Shown here one piece after another: positions 33,670-44,742 of a DNA stretch of 64,000 nt. Source of the stretch: Caulobacter sp. FWC2 (lineage in GTDB: Bacteria; Pseudomonadota; Alphaproteobacteria; Caulobacterales; Caulobacteraceae); NCBI RefSeq assembly GCF_002742625.1, contig NZ_PEBF01000001.1, positions 5,181,822-5,245,821 of the forward strand, read 5' to 3'. How positions within the stretch are numbered: the first letter of the stretch is position 1; the number at the start of each line of letters is the position of its first letter. Both the position numbers and the translations under genes were made by a program. The notes under the pieces were generated by a model. The model saw only the letters and a list, made by a program, of their open reading frames with translations. It was not told where the DNA came from and searched no databases.

Positions 33670-34563
33670 ATGAAGTCGATCGCTTTTGTCGCCCTGGCGC
33701 TGGCGGGGCTCTGCTGGGGTCTCGGCTTTCCCACCGGCAAGCTGATCCTGACGCAGATGGACGCGGCCCACATGGTGCTGCTGCGCTTCGGGGTCGCAGC
33801 CCTGGCCGCCGCGCCGTTCGCCCTGCGCTCGCCCGAGGTCCGCGCCCTGTTCAAATCGCCGGTCGTGTTGCTGGCGGGCGTGCTCTACGGCGTGGCCTTC
33901 ATGGTCCAGTTCGAGGGCCTGGCCCATGTCAGCGTCACGGTGGCGGCGCTGCTGGTGGGCGCCATGCCGGCCCTGATCGCGGTCAGCGCCAAGGTGCTGG
34001 GCGAGAAGGTCTCGCGGATGTCTTGGGCGGGCGTGGCGGCGGCGACGCTGGGCGCGGTCCTGATCGCGGGCAAGCCGGACGGCGCCAGCTCGCCGTGGGG
34101 CGTGGCGCTGTCGCTGGGGGCGCTGTTCCTATTCCTGGCCTGGCTGCTGACCCTGCGCCGCGCGCCCAAGGCCCCGAACGCCATGGCCATTCCGGCGGTG
34201 TCGATCATCATCGCGGCCGTGACCGTCCTCCCGATCGCCTTCGTCATGCACGGCCCGCCGAAACTGACCCTGAGCGCCCCCGTCTGGGCCGCGATCCTGG
34301 CTCAGGGCGTCCTGGCCACCCTGCTGGCCACCGCCGCCTGGCAGTACGGCGCGGCCCGCGTCGGTGCGGCCAGCGCCGGGGTGTTCATCAATATCGAGCC
34401 GCTGATCGGCGCGTGCTGCGGCGTGCTGCTGTTCGGCGACCACCTGACCGTGGCCCTGTTCGCCGGCGGCCTGCTGATCATCGGCGGCTCGCTGGCGGTG
34501 GTGCTGGGCGAGAAGGCGGCGGCCCTGGGCGACGTGCAGGCGACGGTCGCGCCGACGGCGTGA
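33670..34563 (+). CDS. EamA/DMT-family transporter
   Basis: A 297-residue inner-membrane permease with ten predicted spans built from two EamA repeats (LCWGLGFPTGKLIL and GVLATLLATAAWQYG). The FINIEPLIGACCGVLLFGD segment near residue 240 is the classic C-terminal repeat motif. Such proteins export amino acids or metabolites, and the substrate is unknown here. ATG 33670 is preceded by GGAG. It sits between ccmAB and ccmCDG but on the opposite strand. Confidence 0.88.
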   Translation: MKSIAFVALALAGLCWGLGFPTGKLILTQMDAAHMVLLRFGVAALAAAPFALRSPEVRALFKSPVVLLAGVLYGVAFMVQFEGLAHVSVTVAALLVGAMPALIAVSAKVLGEKVSRMSWAGVAAATLGAVLIAGKPDGASSPWGVALSLGALFLFLAWLLTLRRAPKAPNAMAIPAVSIIIAAVTVLPIAFVMHGPPKLTLSAPVWAAILAQGVLATLLATAAWQYGAARVGAASAGVFINIEPLIGACCGVLLFGDHLTVALFAGGLLIIGGSLAVVLGEKAAALGDVQATVAPTA

Positions 34564-34576
34564 AACTCAAATCTCT

Positions 34577-34690
34577 CGTCATCCCGCGACTTGTTCGCGG
34601 GACCCATTTGTCCGCCGCAAGTGCAGAGAAAGCTCAAGCTCTAACGTAGAAGCTGAACCATGGGTCCCGCGCATAAAGCGCGGGATGACG
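34577..34690. repeat. Inverted repeat between EamA and ccmB
   Basis: The left arm CGTCATCCCGCGACTTGTTC (plus GCGGGACCCAT) at 34577-34607 and the right arm ATGGGTCCCGCGCATAAAGC (plus GCGGGATGACG) at 34660-34690 are near-complements. Each arm holds its own CCCGCG..CGCGGG hairpin. This is a widespread alphaproteobacterial intergenic element. Confidence 0.8.
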
Positions 34691-34707
34691 GTTGAGGTGT
34701 AAGGTCT

Positions 34708-35373
34708 CTAATCCAGCGCGTTCCTACCAGCCGCGCCCATGGCCAGCGGCGACAGGGCGATCGCGCCGACGCAGTAGGCCAGCAGCAGCAGCAGCCCGCC
34801 GGTCCACGGCAGGCCGGCCGAGTAGCCGTCCAGCGCCCCGGCCCCGAAGATCACCGGCGGGGCGAACAGCGGCAGGACGATCACCGCCACCAGCAGGCCG
34901 CCGCGCTTGCTGCCCAGGGCGAGAGACGCGCCGAGACCGCCGAGGAAGGCGAAGGCGAGACCCCCGGCCAGGGCGCACAGCACCAGCAGCGGCATGACCT
35001 TGAGGTCCGCGCCCAGCATCAGGGCCGCGACAGGGGCGGCCAGGGCCAGCGGCGCGCCGGTGGCCAGCCATTGGGCCAGGCACTTGGCGACCGCGACGGC
35101 CTCCAGCGGGGCGGGGCCCAGCGCCAGCAGGTCAAGGGTCCCGTCCTCGTAGTCGCGCTCGAACAGGCGCTCCAGCGACAACAGCGCCGCCAGGGCCAGG
35201 GCCAGCCAGGCGATGCCGGGGGCGATCGCCGCCAACCGCTCGGGCGCGCGGCCCGAGGCCATCGGCAGCAGCACGACGACGCAGGCATAGAAGGTCAGGG
35301 CCAGCAGCGGCCCGCCGCCCTTGCCCCAGGCCAGGGCCAGCTCCCGCCGCAGGAGGACGCCGAACGCCTTCAT
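34708..35373 (-). CDS. ccmB: Heme exporter protein CcmB
   Basis: A 221-residue permease of the CcmAB complex that releases holo-CcmE using ATP. It has six spans, and [22 protein letters not shown] opens it as in the family. [16 protein letters not shown] near residue 70 is the coupling motif. Its ATG overlaps the ccmA stop by four bases. Confidence 0.94.
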   Translation of the reverse strand: MKAFGVLLRRELALAWGKGGGPLLALTFYACVVVLLPMASGRAPERLAAIAPGIAWLALALAALLSLERLFERDYEDGTLDLLALGPAPLEAVAVAKCLAQWLATGAPLALAAPVAALMLGADLKVMPLLVLCALAGGLAFAFLGGLGASLALGSKRGGLLVAVIVLPLFAPPVIFGAGALDGYSAGLPWTGGLLLLLAYCVGAIALSPLAMGAAGRNALD

Positions 35374-35984
35374 GCCCCGACCTCCACGCTACGCGCCGGG
35401 ATCGGCAGCGGATCGTGAACCGAGGCCAGGATCATGCCGCCGCCGGCCAGGTGCTCAGCCATCACCGACCCGAACGCCGCGCGCTGGCCGGCGTCCAGCG
35501 GGGCCATGGGTTCGTCCAGCAGCCACAGCGCGCGCGGACTGGCCGCCAGCCGCGCCAGGGCCAGACGGCGGCGCTGGCCGGCCGACAGGCGGCGGACTTC
35601 CAGGTCGAGCAGGCGATTAAGGTCAAAGCGCTTGGCCGCGGCGCGGGCGCTGTCCTCGGTCCCGCCGGTCCACAGGGTCTGGAAGCGCAGTTCCTCCCAG
35701 GCCGTGCGGCTGGATTTGAGCCCGTCCTGGTGACCCAGCAGGTGCAGGTGTTCGGCGCGCGCGGCGTCGGCCTCGATCGGTCCGGCCTCGCCCTCGAAGG
35801 CGATGGCGCCCTCGACCGGCCGCAGCAGGCCCGCCACGGCCCGCAGCAGGCTGGTCTTGCCCGCCCCGTTGCGGCCCACCAGCACCGCCGCCTCGCCGGC
35901 GCCAAGGGTCAGATTCATGCCGGAAAACAGCGTGCGTTCGCCCCGCGCGATCGCCAGTTCCTTAATGAGAACAACTCTCAACAT
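35370..35984 (-). CDS. ccmA: Cytochrome c biogenesis ATPase CcmA
   Basis: A 204-residue ABC ATPase with Walker [14 protein letters not shown] near residue 37, the short Q-loop region [16 protein letters not shown] characteristic of CcmA, signature [13 protein letters not shown] near 140 and Walker B LWLLDEP. ATG 35984. The promoter should lie in the 183 bases shared with divergent acnA. Confidence 0.94.
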   Translation of the reverse strand: MLRVVLIKELAIARGERTLFSGMNLTLGAGEAAVLVGRNGAGKTSLLRAVAGLLRPVEGAIAFEGEAGPIEADAARAEHLHLLGHQDGLKSSRTAWEELRFQTLWTGGTEDSARAAAKRFDLNRLLDLEVRRLSAGQRRRLALARLAASPRALWLLDEPMAPLDAGQRAAFGSVMAEHLAGGGMILASVHDPLPIPARSVEVGA

Positions 35985-36167
35985 GCCAAGACCCCGCGCG
36001 CGACATGGACGTTCGGCGGAGGTGGCGCTAAGAAGCGCGCGGTCGTCCCCCTCCAGTCGTTTTGGGTGGTACGCGGCGCGGAGGCGGAACCTGTGTGTCC
36101 CCTTCGATCAGCGCGTGATCCCGGGAGCGGTTTTCGGACGGCCGTGGACAGAGAAGGATCCTTGAGC

Positions 36168-38858
<2,691 letters not shown>

Positions 38859-38888
38859 GCGAAGCGCGTTCAGGCGCACGGAAAAAGG

Positions 38889-38919
38889 CGGCCGGCTCCC
38901 TAGGGGGTCGGCCGTTTTC
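38889..38919 (+). terminator. Intrinsic terminator of acnA
   Basis: CGGCCG at 38889 pairs with CGGCCG at 38909, with an inner GCTCCC-TA-GGGGGT extension, and TTTTCG follows. It is 30 bases after the acnA stop. Confidence 0.8.
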
Positions 38920-39029
38920 GTTGGCGGAGCGCGTGACAACGATGTCTCCACCTTTTCTCCCCATGGACCGATGCTATTCACGGCCTCGTGAACGGCTATC
39001 TCGGGCGTTCTTGGCTTAAGTGACCCGCA

Positions 39030-39761
39030 ATGCGTAAGGCCGCCCTCTCCCTGTTCGCCCTGGCCCTGTCCGGCGTCGCCATCTCCCTGTCTTGGGGGCC
39101 TGCCGCCTGGGCCGCGAAGGCTCCGGTGGTGGTCGAGCTGTTCACGGCCCAGGGTTGCTCGTCCTGCGGCAAGGCCAACCAGCTGGCTGCGGATCTGTCC
39201 AAGCAGGACGGCGTGCTGGCCCTGACCTATGCGGTCGACTACTGGGACTATCTCGGCTGGAAGGACACCTTCGCCAAGCCGGGCTTCGCCGAACGCCAGC
39301 GCGCCTACGCCAAGAAGTTCGCCCTGCGCGACGTGCCCACGCCCCAGATGGTGGTCGGCGGCCGCGTCCAGGTCTCGGGCGCCAAGGCCGAGGCGGTCGA
39401 GGACCTGGTCAAGACCGCCCGGCGTTCGCCCATCGATCCGCCGGACATGCAGTTCGTCGGCAAGGCGCGCGTCGCCGTGGGTTCAGGTCCGGCCCCGCGC
39501 GGCGGCGCCGATGTCTGGCTGGTCCGCTACGACCCGCGTGAGCAGGACATCGTCGTCAAGCGCGGCGACAACAAGGGCCAGACCCTGGTTCACCGCAACG
39601 TGGTGCGCGAGCTGGTCAAGCTGGGCCCTTGGGCCGGCCGGCCCAAGCTCTATCGCCTGCCGGCCACGGCCGACGACGGGCTGGAGAGCGTGATCCTGGT
39701 GCAGGGCGCCAAGGGCGGCCGCATCCTGGGCGTGCTGGAAGCCGCTCCCCCCGAACACTGA
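39030..39761 (+). CDS. DUF1223 thioredoxin-like secreted protein
   Basis: A 243-residue protein with a Sec signal peptide ending AWAAKA near residue 30 and a thioredoxin-like fold of the DUF1223 family. The start of the mature part reads VVELFTAQGCSSCGKANQLAADLS, with a CSSC redox motif. VDYWDYLGWKDTFAKPGF and TPQMVVGGR are family hallmarks. It is probably a periplasmic disulfide or redox protein. The acnA-DUF1223-DUF2794 order is common in alphaproteobacteria. Confidence 0.9.
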   Translation: MRKAALSLFALALSGVAISLSWGPAAWAAKAPVVVELFTAQGCSSCGKANQLAADLSKQDGVLALTYAVDYWDYLGWKDTFAKPGFAERQRAYAKKFALRDVPTPQMVVGGRVQVSGAKAEAVEDLVKTARRSPIDPPDMQFVGKARVAVGSGPAPRGGADVWLVRYDPREQDIVVKRGDNKGQTLVHRNVVRELVKLGPWAGRPKLYRLPATADDGLESVILVQGAKGGRILGVLEAAPPEH

Positions 39762-39782
39762 GGTCTCCGGACTTCAGCCAAA

Positions 39783-39972
39783 AGAAAACCCGCGTGGCCG
39801 GAGGGGACGGGCCACGCGGGTTCCTTTGCATGCCGACGAGAAGCGTCTCGTGACCGGGCGGGCTGGGGGGGCTGGACAGGAGCCCGGTCCGCTCTTCGTC
39901 GACCCATCCCTTATCGCGGCTCAAACGGGCGAGGGCTGGACCAAAGAAAGGTCGTTTCGGGGCGACGCATGT
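39783..39972 (-). ncRNA. Candidate small RNA, unit 1 of a tandem pair
   Basis: The minus strand shows a conserved stem GACC-N7-GGTC (39939-39953), a block with GCCCG and TTTGAG, and a run CAGCCCCCCCAGC (minus, near 39860). It ends in a perfect 13-base stem terminator (39787-39799 with 39810-39822), a 10-base loop CGTCCCCTCC (minus) and a TTTTCTTTT tail. No coding frame with a ribosome site fits. The unit is homologous to unit 2 immediately to the right. The 5' end and a promoter are not resolved. It could instead be only a decayed repeat. Confidence 0.45.
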
Positions 39973-39995
39973 CAGGGCTGATACAGGCGCCAACG

Positions 39996-40203
39996 CAAAA
40001 AAGCCCGCGCGGTGGGGGGGACCCGCGCGGGCTCATTAGGGGGAGGGGATATAGAGTTTGTCGGCTGACCGGCCCGCGATCTGGGGGGCTGGGGGGGCTG
40101 TTCAGGATCCTGGACCACAGGGTGTCCGATCAGCCGACAATCACTTTATCGACCCGCAAACAGGCGGGCGAAGGACCGAAATAAGGTCATATCGGGGCGC
40201 GGC
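39996..40203 (-). ncRNA. Candidate small RNA, unit 2 of a tandem pair
   Basis: It has the same order of elements as unit 1. CGCCCCGATATGACC opens the minus-strand unit, then a GACC-N7-GGTC stem (40174-40188). A TTTGCGGGTCGATAAAG block and a stretch with CCCCCCCAGCCCCCC (near 40083-40097) follow. Last is a perfect 11-base stem terminator (40002-40012 with 40023-40033) with loop GTCCCCCCCA and tail TTTTTT. C-rich loops are typical of trans-acting sRNAs that pair with ribosome-binding sites. Minus orientation is inferred from the T-runs. Confidence 0.45.
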
Positions 40204-40311
40204 GTGGCGGCAGCGTGTCTTTTTGGCCGAGCGTGACCGGCGTGACACGAACCTTCGGCTTTCGGGGCGCATGGCTGTTCCAATCGTCCGGTTTGGGATT
40301 AGATTCCGCCG

Positions 40312-40659
40312 ATGGCCTTGGACTCTCAATCCGCGCCCCCCTCTGGTTCCGGCAGCGGCGGCGTCGTGTTCTTCGAGCGGCGCGAGCTGGACCAGCTGAT
40401 GCGCCTCTACGGCCGCATGGTGGCGGCCGGCGAGTGGCGCGACTACGGTATCGCCGGCCTGTCCGACCACGCCGTCTTCTCGATCTTCCGCCATGCGGCC
40501 GAGGCGCCGCTCTATCGGGTCGAAAAGCGTCCGGCCCTGGCGCGCAAGCAGGGCGCCTGGGCGGTGACCGGCCAGGGCGGCCAGATCCTCAAGCGCGGCC
40601 ACGAACTGGCCCAGGTGCTGCGGGTGTTCGAGAAGGGCAAGTTCTCGGTCGTCGACTGA
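40312..40659 (+). CDS. DUF2794 protein
   Basis: A 115-residue cytoplasmic protein of the DUF2794 family. FFERRELDQLMRLYGRMVAAGEWRDYGI and FSIFRHAAEAPLYRVEKRP are the family core, and it ends with LKRGHELAQVLRVFEKG. The function is unknown but it is strongly conserved in alphaproteobacteria, often near acnA and DUF1223. ATG 40312. Confidence 0.88.
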   Translation: MALDSQSAPPSGSGSGGVVFFERRELDQLMRLYGRMVAAGEWRDYGIAGLSDHAVFSIFRHAAEAPLYRVEKRPALARKQGAWAVTGQGGQILKRGHELAQVLRVFEKGKFSVVD

Positions 40660-40660
40660 A

Positions 40661-40703
40661 GCGTGGCAGCCGAAAGTGTGAGCGGTTTCGGCGCCCGCCA
40701 CGC
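40661..40703. repeat. 43-base palindromic repeat, partner of 60515-60558
   Basis: The sequence begins GCGTGGCAGCCGAAAGTGTG and ends CGCCACGC. GCGTGGC and GCCACGC pair, with an inner CCGAAA/TTTCGG pair. A copy in reverse orientation stands at 60515-60558 with only a few differences. Confidence 0.8.
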
Positions 40704-40725
40704 GTCAAACGTAAAAGTCTGATCG

Positions 40726-41070
40726 CTAGAACGAGAAGCCCAGCTTGGCGCCGACGAAGCGGCCGTCGTTGTCGTAGCCGCGGGCCGTGCCGATCCCGCT
40801 GGTGTCGGCGCTGGGCTGGATGCCGCACAGAACCCCGATCCCGCCCGAGACGCCGCCCTCCCGGTGCTCGATCGCCGTCCGGGCTACGCCGCGCGGCAAG
40901 GGCGGGCGCGCCTGGGCGTAGCGCAGCTCGACGGGACCGACGGGCTTGAGGTTCAGCGGCGTGGAGAGGTTGGGCGCCTTGGCGACCGGCGGATAGGCCG
41001 GGATCACCGTCTCGGCATGGGCGCCGCTGGCGATCATCAGGGCCGTGGTCAGGGCGAGCGCTCGGATCAT
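40726..41070 (-). CDS. Secreted hypothetical protein
   Basis: A 114-residue protein with a signal peptide ending GAHAET near residue 20. The mature part is proline-rich at first, then has GIGVLCGIQPSADTSG and ends with NDGRFVGAKLGFSF. The terminal aromatic Phe recalls outer-membrane beta-strand ends, but the protein is too small for a barrel. ATG 41070 is backed by GGAGACGACG. The family is not recognised. Confidence 0.6.
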   Translation of the reverse strand: MIRALALTTALMIASGAHAETVIPAYPPVAKAPNLSTPLNLKPVGPVELRYAQARPPLPRGVARTAIEHREGGVSGGIGVLCGIQPSADTSGIGTARGYDNDGRFVGAKLGFSF

Positions 41071-41134
41071 CGTCGTCTCCATCCCAGGCAATGTGGGCGC
41101 GATCCGGTCAAAGAGCCAGCGGAGCCACAAGAAA

Positions 41135-41162
41135 AAGCCCCGGCGGTTTCCCGCCGGGGCTT
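41135..41162 (-). terminator. Intrinsic terminator of the Bax-inhibitor-like gene
   Basis: A 12-base stem AAGCCCCGGCGG with CCGCCGGGGCTT and a four-base TTTC loop (GAAA on the minus strand). A TTTTTC tail follows on the minus strand. It lies 27 bases past the stop at 41190. Confidence 0.85.
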
Positions 41163-41189
41163 CGTCGTTTCGTAAAACCGATCCCCGTC

Positions 41190-41942
41190 TTAGCGACGGC
41201 TGCCCAGGATGCTGAGCAGGAATTGGAACAGGTTGATGAAGTTCAGATAGAGGTTCAGCGCGCCATAGTTGGTGGCCACGGCCATCGACTGCTGCTCACC
41301 GCCCAGCTGGTAGTAGGTCATCTTCAGGCGCTGGGTGTCGTAGGCGATCAGGCCCGCGAAGATCAGCACGCCCAGGACGCTGATGATGAAGCTCAGGCCC
41401 GGCAGATGCAGGAACATCTGGACCAGCGAAGCCAGCACCAGGCCGATCAGGCCCATGATCAGGAAGCTGCCCAGACCGGTCAGATCCTTCTTGGTGGTGT
41501 AGCCGACCAGGCTCAGACCGCCGAAGGCGATGGCGGTGATCAGGAAGGTCGAGGCCACCGAAGCGCCGGTATAGGCCAGCAGCCACACGCCCGCGCCCGC
41601 GCCGATCGAAGCGACCAGGGCCCAGTAGAGGATGCCCGAAGAGCGCGCCGTCGGGTTCTTCATGGCGAACATGGCCACCAGCATCATGGCCAGCGGCGCG
41701 AAGCGGACGATGGTGCCCAGCATGGTGAAGCCAGCCAGGCGGCCGTCGGGGGTCAGCACGTACAGCTGGCTGGCGACCGGCACATAGGCGCTGGTCAGGA
41801 AGGCCAGGCCCGCCGACAGCAGGAGACCCAGCGCCACCTTGTTGTAGACGCCGAGCATGAAAGTACGCAGGCCGGCGTCAACCGACATGTCGGCGCGATC
41901 CGCCGGGATCGAGCGCGCGTAGTCGCGGTTGAAGTCGTTCAT
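41190..41942 (-). CDS. Bax inhibitor-1 / YccA family membrane protein
   Basis: A 250-residue inner-membrane protein with seven spans. The opening MNDFNRDYARSIPADRADMSVDAGLRTFMLGVYNKVALGL is the alphaproteobacterial BI-1 start. GLIAYDTQRLK near residue 205 is the family motif with the pH-sensing Asp, and YLNFINLFQFLLSILG closes it. Relatives are Ca2+ or proton leak channels or regulators of membrane proteolysis. ATG 41942. Confidence 0.93.
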   Translation of the reverse strand: MNDFNRDYARSIPADRADMSVDAGLRTFMLGVYNKVALGLLLSAGLAFLTSAYVPVASQLYVLTPDGRLAGFTMLGTIVRFAPLAMMLVAMFAMKNPTARSSGILYWALVASIGAGAGVWLLAYTGASVASTFLITAIAFGGLSLVGYTTKKDLTGLGSFLIMGLIGLVLASLVQMFLHLPGLSFIISVLGVLIFAGLIAYDTQRLKMTYYQLGGEQQSMAVATNYGALNLYLNFINLFQFLLSILGSRR

Positions 41943-42163
41943 CGAAGTAAGCCCTTGAGCTAGAGCGTCCACGATGGACGCCTGACGAATATCGGGTCTC
42001 TCGGGCGGCCGCGCAATCCCCTCACGAAAGTGTTCATGGTATGCGTTCGTGAAAAGCACGCGCCACTGCGGCCTTGATCGACGCGCCTTGCGGTGACGCG
42101 ACGGCAGCCCTTAGAAAGCTTTCCCAAAGAAGCCGCCCAATAGGGCAAAAGAGGGGCTCGCCC

Positions 42164-43216
42164 ATGGAGTACGCCAAACTCGGCCGCACGGACGTTTCGG
42201 TCTCGCGCTGCTGCCTGGGCACCATGACCTGGGGTTCGCAGAACACCGAGGCCGAGGCTCACGAACAGATGGACTACGCGCTGTCGCGCGGCGTCAACTT
42301 CTGGGACACGGCGGAGATGTACGCCAGCCCGCCCAGCCCCGAGACGCAGGGCCGCACCGAGCAGTATATCGGCACGTGGCTGGAAAAGACCGGGAAGCGC
42401 CACGAGATCGTGCTGGCCTCCAAGGTCGCCGGCCAGGGCGCGGCCTTCGGCGGCCTGACGTGGATGCGCAAGGACGGCTCGACCACCCGCCACACCCGCG
42501 CCCAGATCGACGAGGCCGTCGAGGGCTCCCTGCGCCGCCTGAAGACCGACTATCTGGACCTCTACCAGTTGCACTGGCCCGACCGGAAAGTGCGGGTGTT
42601 CGGCGGCCAGTCCTACCGCGACTACGAGCAGGACTTCGAAGCGTTCGGCGACATCCTCGAGGCGCTGGACGCCCACGTGAGGAAGGGTTCGATCCGCCAT
42701 GTCGGCGTCTCGAACGAGTTCCCCTGGGGCGTGATGAAGTTCCTGGCCGAGAGCGAAGGAAAAGGCCTGCCGCGCATCGCCTCGATCCAGAACGCTTATC
42801 ACCTGGCCAACCGCACGTTCGAGTTCGGCCTGGCCGAGATCGCCATGCGCGAGCAGGTCGGCCTGCTGGCCTATTCGCCGCTGGCCCAGGGTCAGCTGAC
42901 CGGCAAGTACCTGGATGGCGGCCTGCCCGAGGGCTCGCGCAAGGCGCTCTACAACCGCATGCAGCGCTATGAGGGACCGGGCGCGGTCGAAGCGTTCCGC
43001 GCCTATGTCGCCCTGGCCAAGGAGAGCGGCCTGGACCCGGCCCAGCTGGCGCTGAAATTCTGCGACGCGCGCCCGTTCGTGACCGCCACGATCATCGGCG
43101 CCACCTCGATGGCCCAGCTGAAGACCAATATCGACGCCTTTGACCTGGCCTGGACCGACGAGCTGGAAAAGGCCGTCAACGACATCCACGCCCGCCAGCC
43201 GAACCCCTGCCCGTAG
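42164..43216 (+). CDS. Aldo/keto reductase, Tas-like
   Basis: A 350-residue NADPH-dependent reductase. Landmarks are LGRTDVSVSRCCLGTMTWG, the catalytic Asp and Tyr in FWDTAEMYASPP (near residues 48-53), LASKVAG with the lysine, LYQLHWPDR, and the NADPH site IIGATSMAQLKTNIDA. The insert after DRKVRVFGG is typical of E. coli Tas. The substrate is unknown. ATG 42164. thpR follows after 13 bases. Confidence 0.92.
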   Translation: MEYAKLGRTDVSVSRCCLGTMTWGSQNTEAEAHEQMDYALSRGVNFWDTAEMYASPPSPETQGRTEQYIGTWLEKTGKRHEIVLASKVAGQGAAFGGLTWMRKDGSTTRHTRAQIDEAVEGSLRRLKTDYLDLYQLHWPDRKVRVFGGQSYRDYEQDFEAFGDILEALDAHVRKGSIRHVGVSNEFPWGVMKFLAESEGKGLPRIASIQNAYHLANRTFEFGLAEIAMREQVGLLAYSPLAQGQLTGKYLDGGLPEGSRKALYNRMQRYEGPGAVEAFRAYVALAKESGLDPAQLALKFCDARPFVTATIIGATSMAQLKTNIDAFDLAWTDELEKAVNDIHARQPNPCP

Positions 43217-43229
43217 GCGTTATCCCCGC

Positions 43230-43766
43230 ATGATCCGCCTCTTCACCGCCGTCGCCATCCCGCCGGAGATCGGCCAGGGTCTGCTCTCGCGCCAGCATGG
43301 GATCGAGGGCGCGCGCTGGCGGCCGCTGGAGGCGTTCCACATCACGCTGAAGTTCATCGGCGACGTGCAGGAGCCGGTGGCGGCCGAGCTGGACGAGGCG
43401 CTGGCGGAGATCGCCGCGCCGGCCTTCGACCTGGAGCTGACCCGCGCCGGCCACTTCGGCGAGGGCGCCGACATTCACGCCGTCTGGGCCGGGGTCGAGG
43501 ACAGCGCGCCGCTGCGCCGCCTGGCGAAGGCCAACGAGAGCGCCGCGCGATCAGTAGGGCTCAAGCCCGAGAGCCGGCTCTACACGCCCCACGTCACCCT
43601 GGCCTATCTGAAGCGCGCCTCGGTCCAGGAGGTCGGGGCCTGGATCCAGACCAACAACCTGCTGCGCTCGCCGGCCTTCCCGGTCGATCGCTTCGGCCTC
43701 TATTCCAGCTGGCAAACCAGCGAAGGCTCGGCCTACCGGCTGGAGCGGGAATACCCGCTGGGGTGA
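43230..43766 (+). CDS. thpR: RNA 2',3'-cyclic phosphodiesterase
   Basis: A 178-residue member of the 2H phosphoesterase family. The two HxTx motifs are HITL at residues 37-40 and HVTL at 121-124, with LFTAVAIPPEI at the N-terminus. It hydrolyses 2',3'-cyclic phosphate ends of RNA, and E. coli LigT also joins tRNA halves. ATG 43230 is shortly downstream of the aldo/keto reductase, probably one transcript. Confidence 0.93.
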   Translation: MIRLFTAVAIPPEIGQGLLSRQHGIEGARWRPLEAFHITLKFIGDVQEPVAAELDEALAEIAAPAFDLELTRAGHFGEGADIHAVWAGVEDSAPLRRLAKANESAARSVGLKPESRLYTPHVTLAYLKRASVQEVGAWIQTNNLLRSPAFPVDRFGLYSSWQTSEGSAYRLEREYPLG

Positions 43767-43850
43767 GGGTTGGGGTGGTGATCGCTGGGGCCATCGCCAT
43801 CACCAAGATCGGACATGCTGATTGTTCGAGAAGGGTGGGATCGCCCACCG

Positions 43851-44044
43851 GAAACCCTCTCTCTTTGAGAGAGGGAGGGGCCCGCCGCGTAGCGGTGGGA
43901 GGGTGAGAGGTTTCACTGTTGGCCGGTGAAGCCTGGACCGTTCCGCCGCGCGTTTCGTCAGCGCCTTGTCCGGAGAGGGTGTAACCTCTCACCCTCCCAC
44001 GCCGCAGGCGTGGGCCCCTCCCTCTCTCAAAGAGAGAGGGTTTC
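43851..44044. repeat. Large composite inverted repeat
   Basis: A perfect 33-base outer inverted repeat (43851-43883 with 44012-44044), each arm itself a hairpin of CCTCTCTC/GAGAGAGG type. The inner arms GGTGGGAGGGTGAGAGGTT and AACCTCTCACCCTCCCAC also pair. The spacer is about 60 bases. This is a symmetrical doublet of REP-like units. Confidence 0.85.
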
Positions 44045-44619
44045 AAAAGGCGCCCTCGCGGGGATTGGCGGGGCTCTATCCCCGGCGTTGGCGAGATCGA
44101 ACCCCACGAAATCAACCGCTTCCCACTTTTTCGCGCCCCTGCATCATCGGCGTTGAATCCGCCCCGATACTCAGAGCTGTCCCCGTCGCGGGGGAGGGCG
44201 TTTGGATCCGGCCCAAGACGGCGGCGGGGGTAGGTTGAGCGGGGCCGCTGGCGGTTCCCGGAGGTTCGAAAGTCGCCCCGTCTGTACTCTTTAGGCAGAT
44301 CGGTTGGCGAACGGGCAGTCTTCGGGGTTCAAGCCATCAGCGGAGCGACAGGGCGGTGATCGTACAAGCCGCCTATCGTGGATCGTCGGGGTCGAGACGG
44401 ATGTAGCCGATCGACTTGGTCCGCGCCCGTCCGGGGGCAAATGGGGTCCCGAGCTGAAATACGCTCACGCCCCCCATCCTCACGGGCAAGAACAACCTGG
44501 CGGAGCGGTCTGCGAGCCGAAACACAACAAACCAAACGGTCCCCGGGTTCGCCCGGCCGCTCCGTCGCCTCCCCAACCCACTCGCAGCCATTCAGGCGCG
44601 AGGCAGCATAGTCACGTTC
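44045..44619. other. Repeat-flanked stretch with no recognised gene
   Basis: Between two REP doublets. Only short frames without ribosome sites occur. Codon bias is weak and stops appear in every frame. One minus-strand frame ends with SIGYIRLDPDDPR, slightly like a serine-recombinase start, but no further domain follows. I looked for tmRNA, RNase P, 6S and SRP RNA landmarks and did not see them. Confidence 0.4.
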
Positions 44620-44742
44620 CCTCCCCCTGGATGGGGGAGGGGCAGGGGTGGGGGTGACCACGGCGGTCGATGCCGCGCACGGCGTCCAGCTCAGCAGTCA
44701 CCCCCATCCCCGACCCTTCCCCCATCAAGGGGAAAGGGGGCG
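44620..44742. repeat. REP-like doublet upstream of murJ
   Basis: The left part CCCTCCCCCTGGATGGGGGA (plus GGGGCAGGGGTGGGGGTGAC) and the right part GTCACCCCCATCCCCGACCC (plus TTCCCCCATC-AAGGGG) are inverted, 40 bases apart. It ends 50 bases before murJ. Confidence 0.75.

Noticed and set aside
44373..44591. Serine-recombinase-like ending SIGYIRLDPDDPR on the minus strand
   Set aside because: The stretch is short, sits at the end of the frame in place of the start, and no catalytic domain follows.
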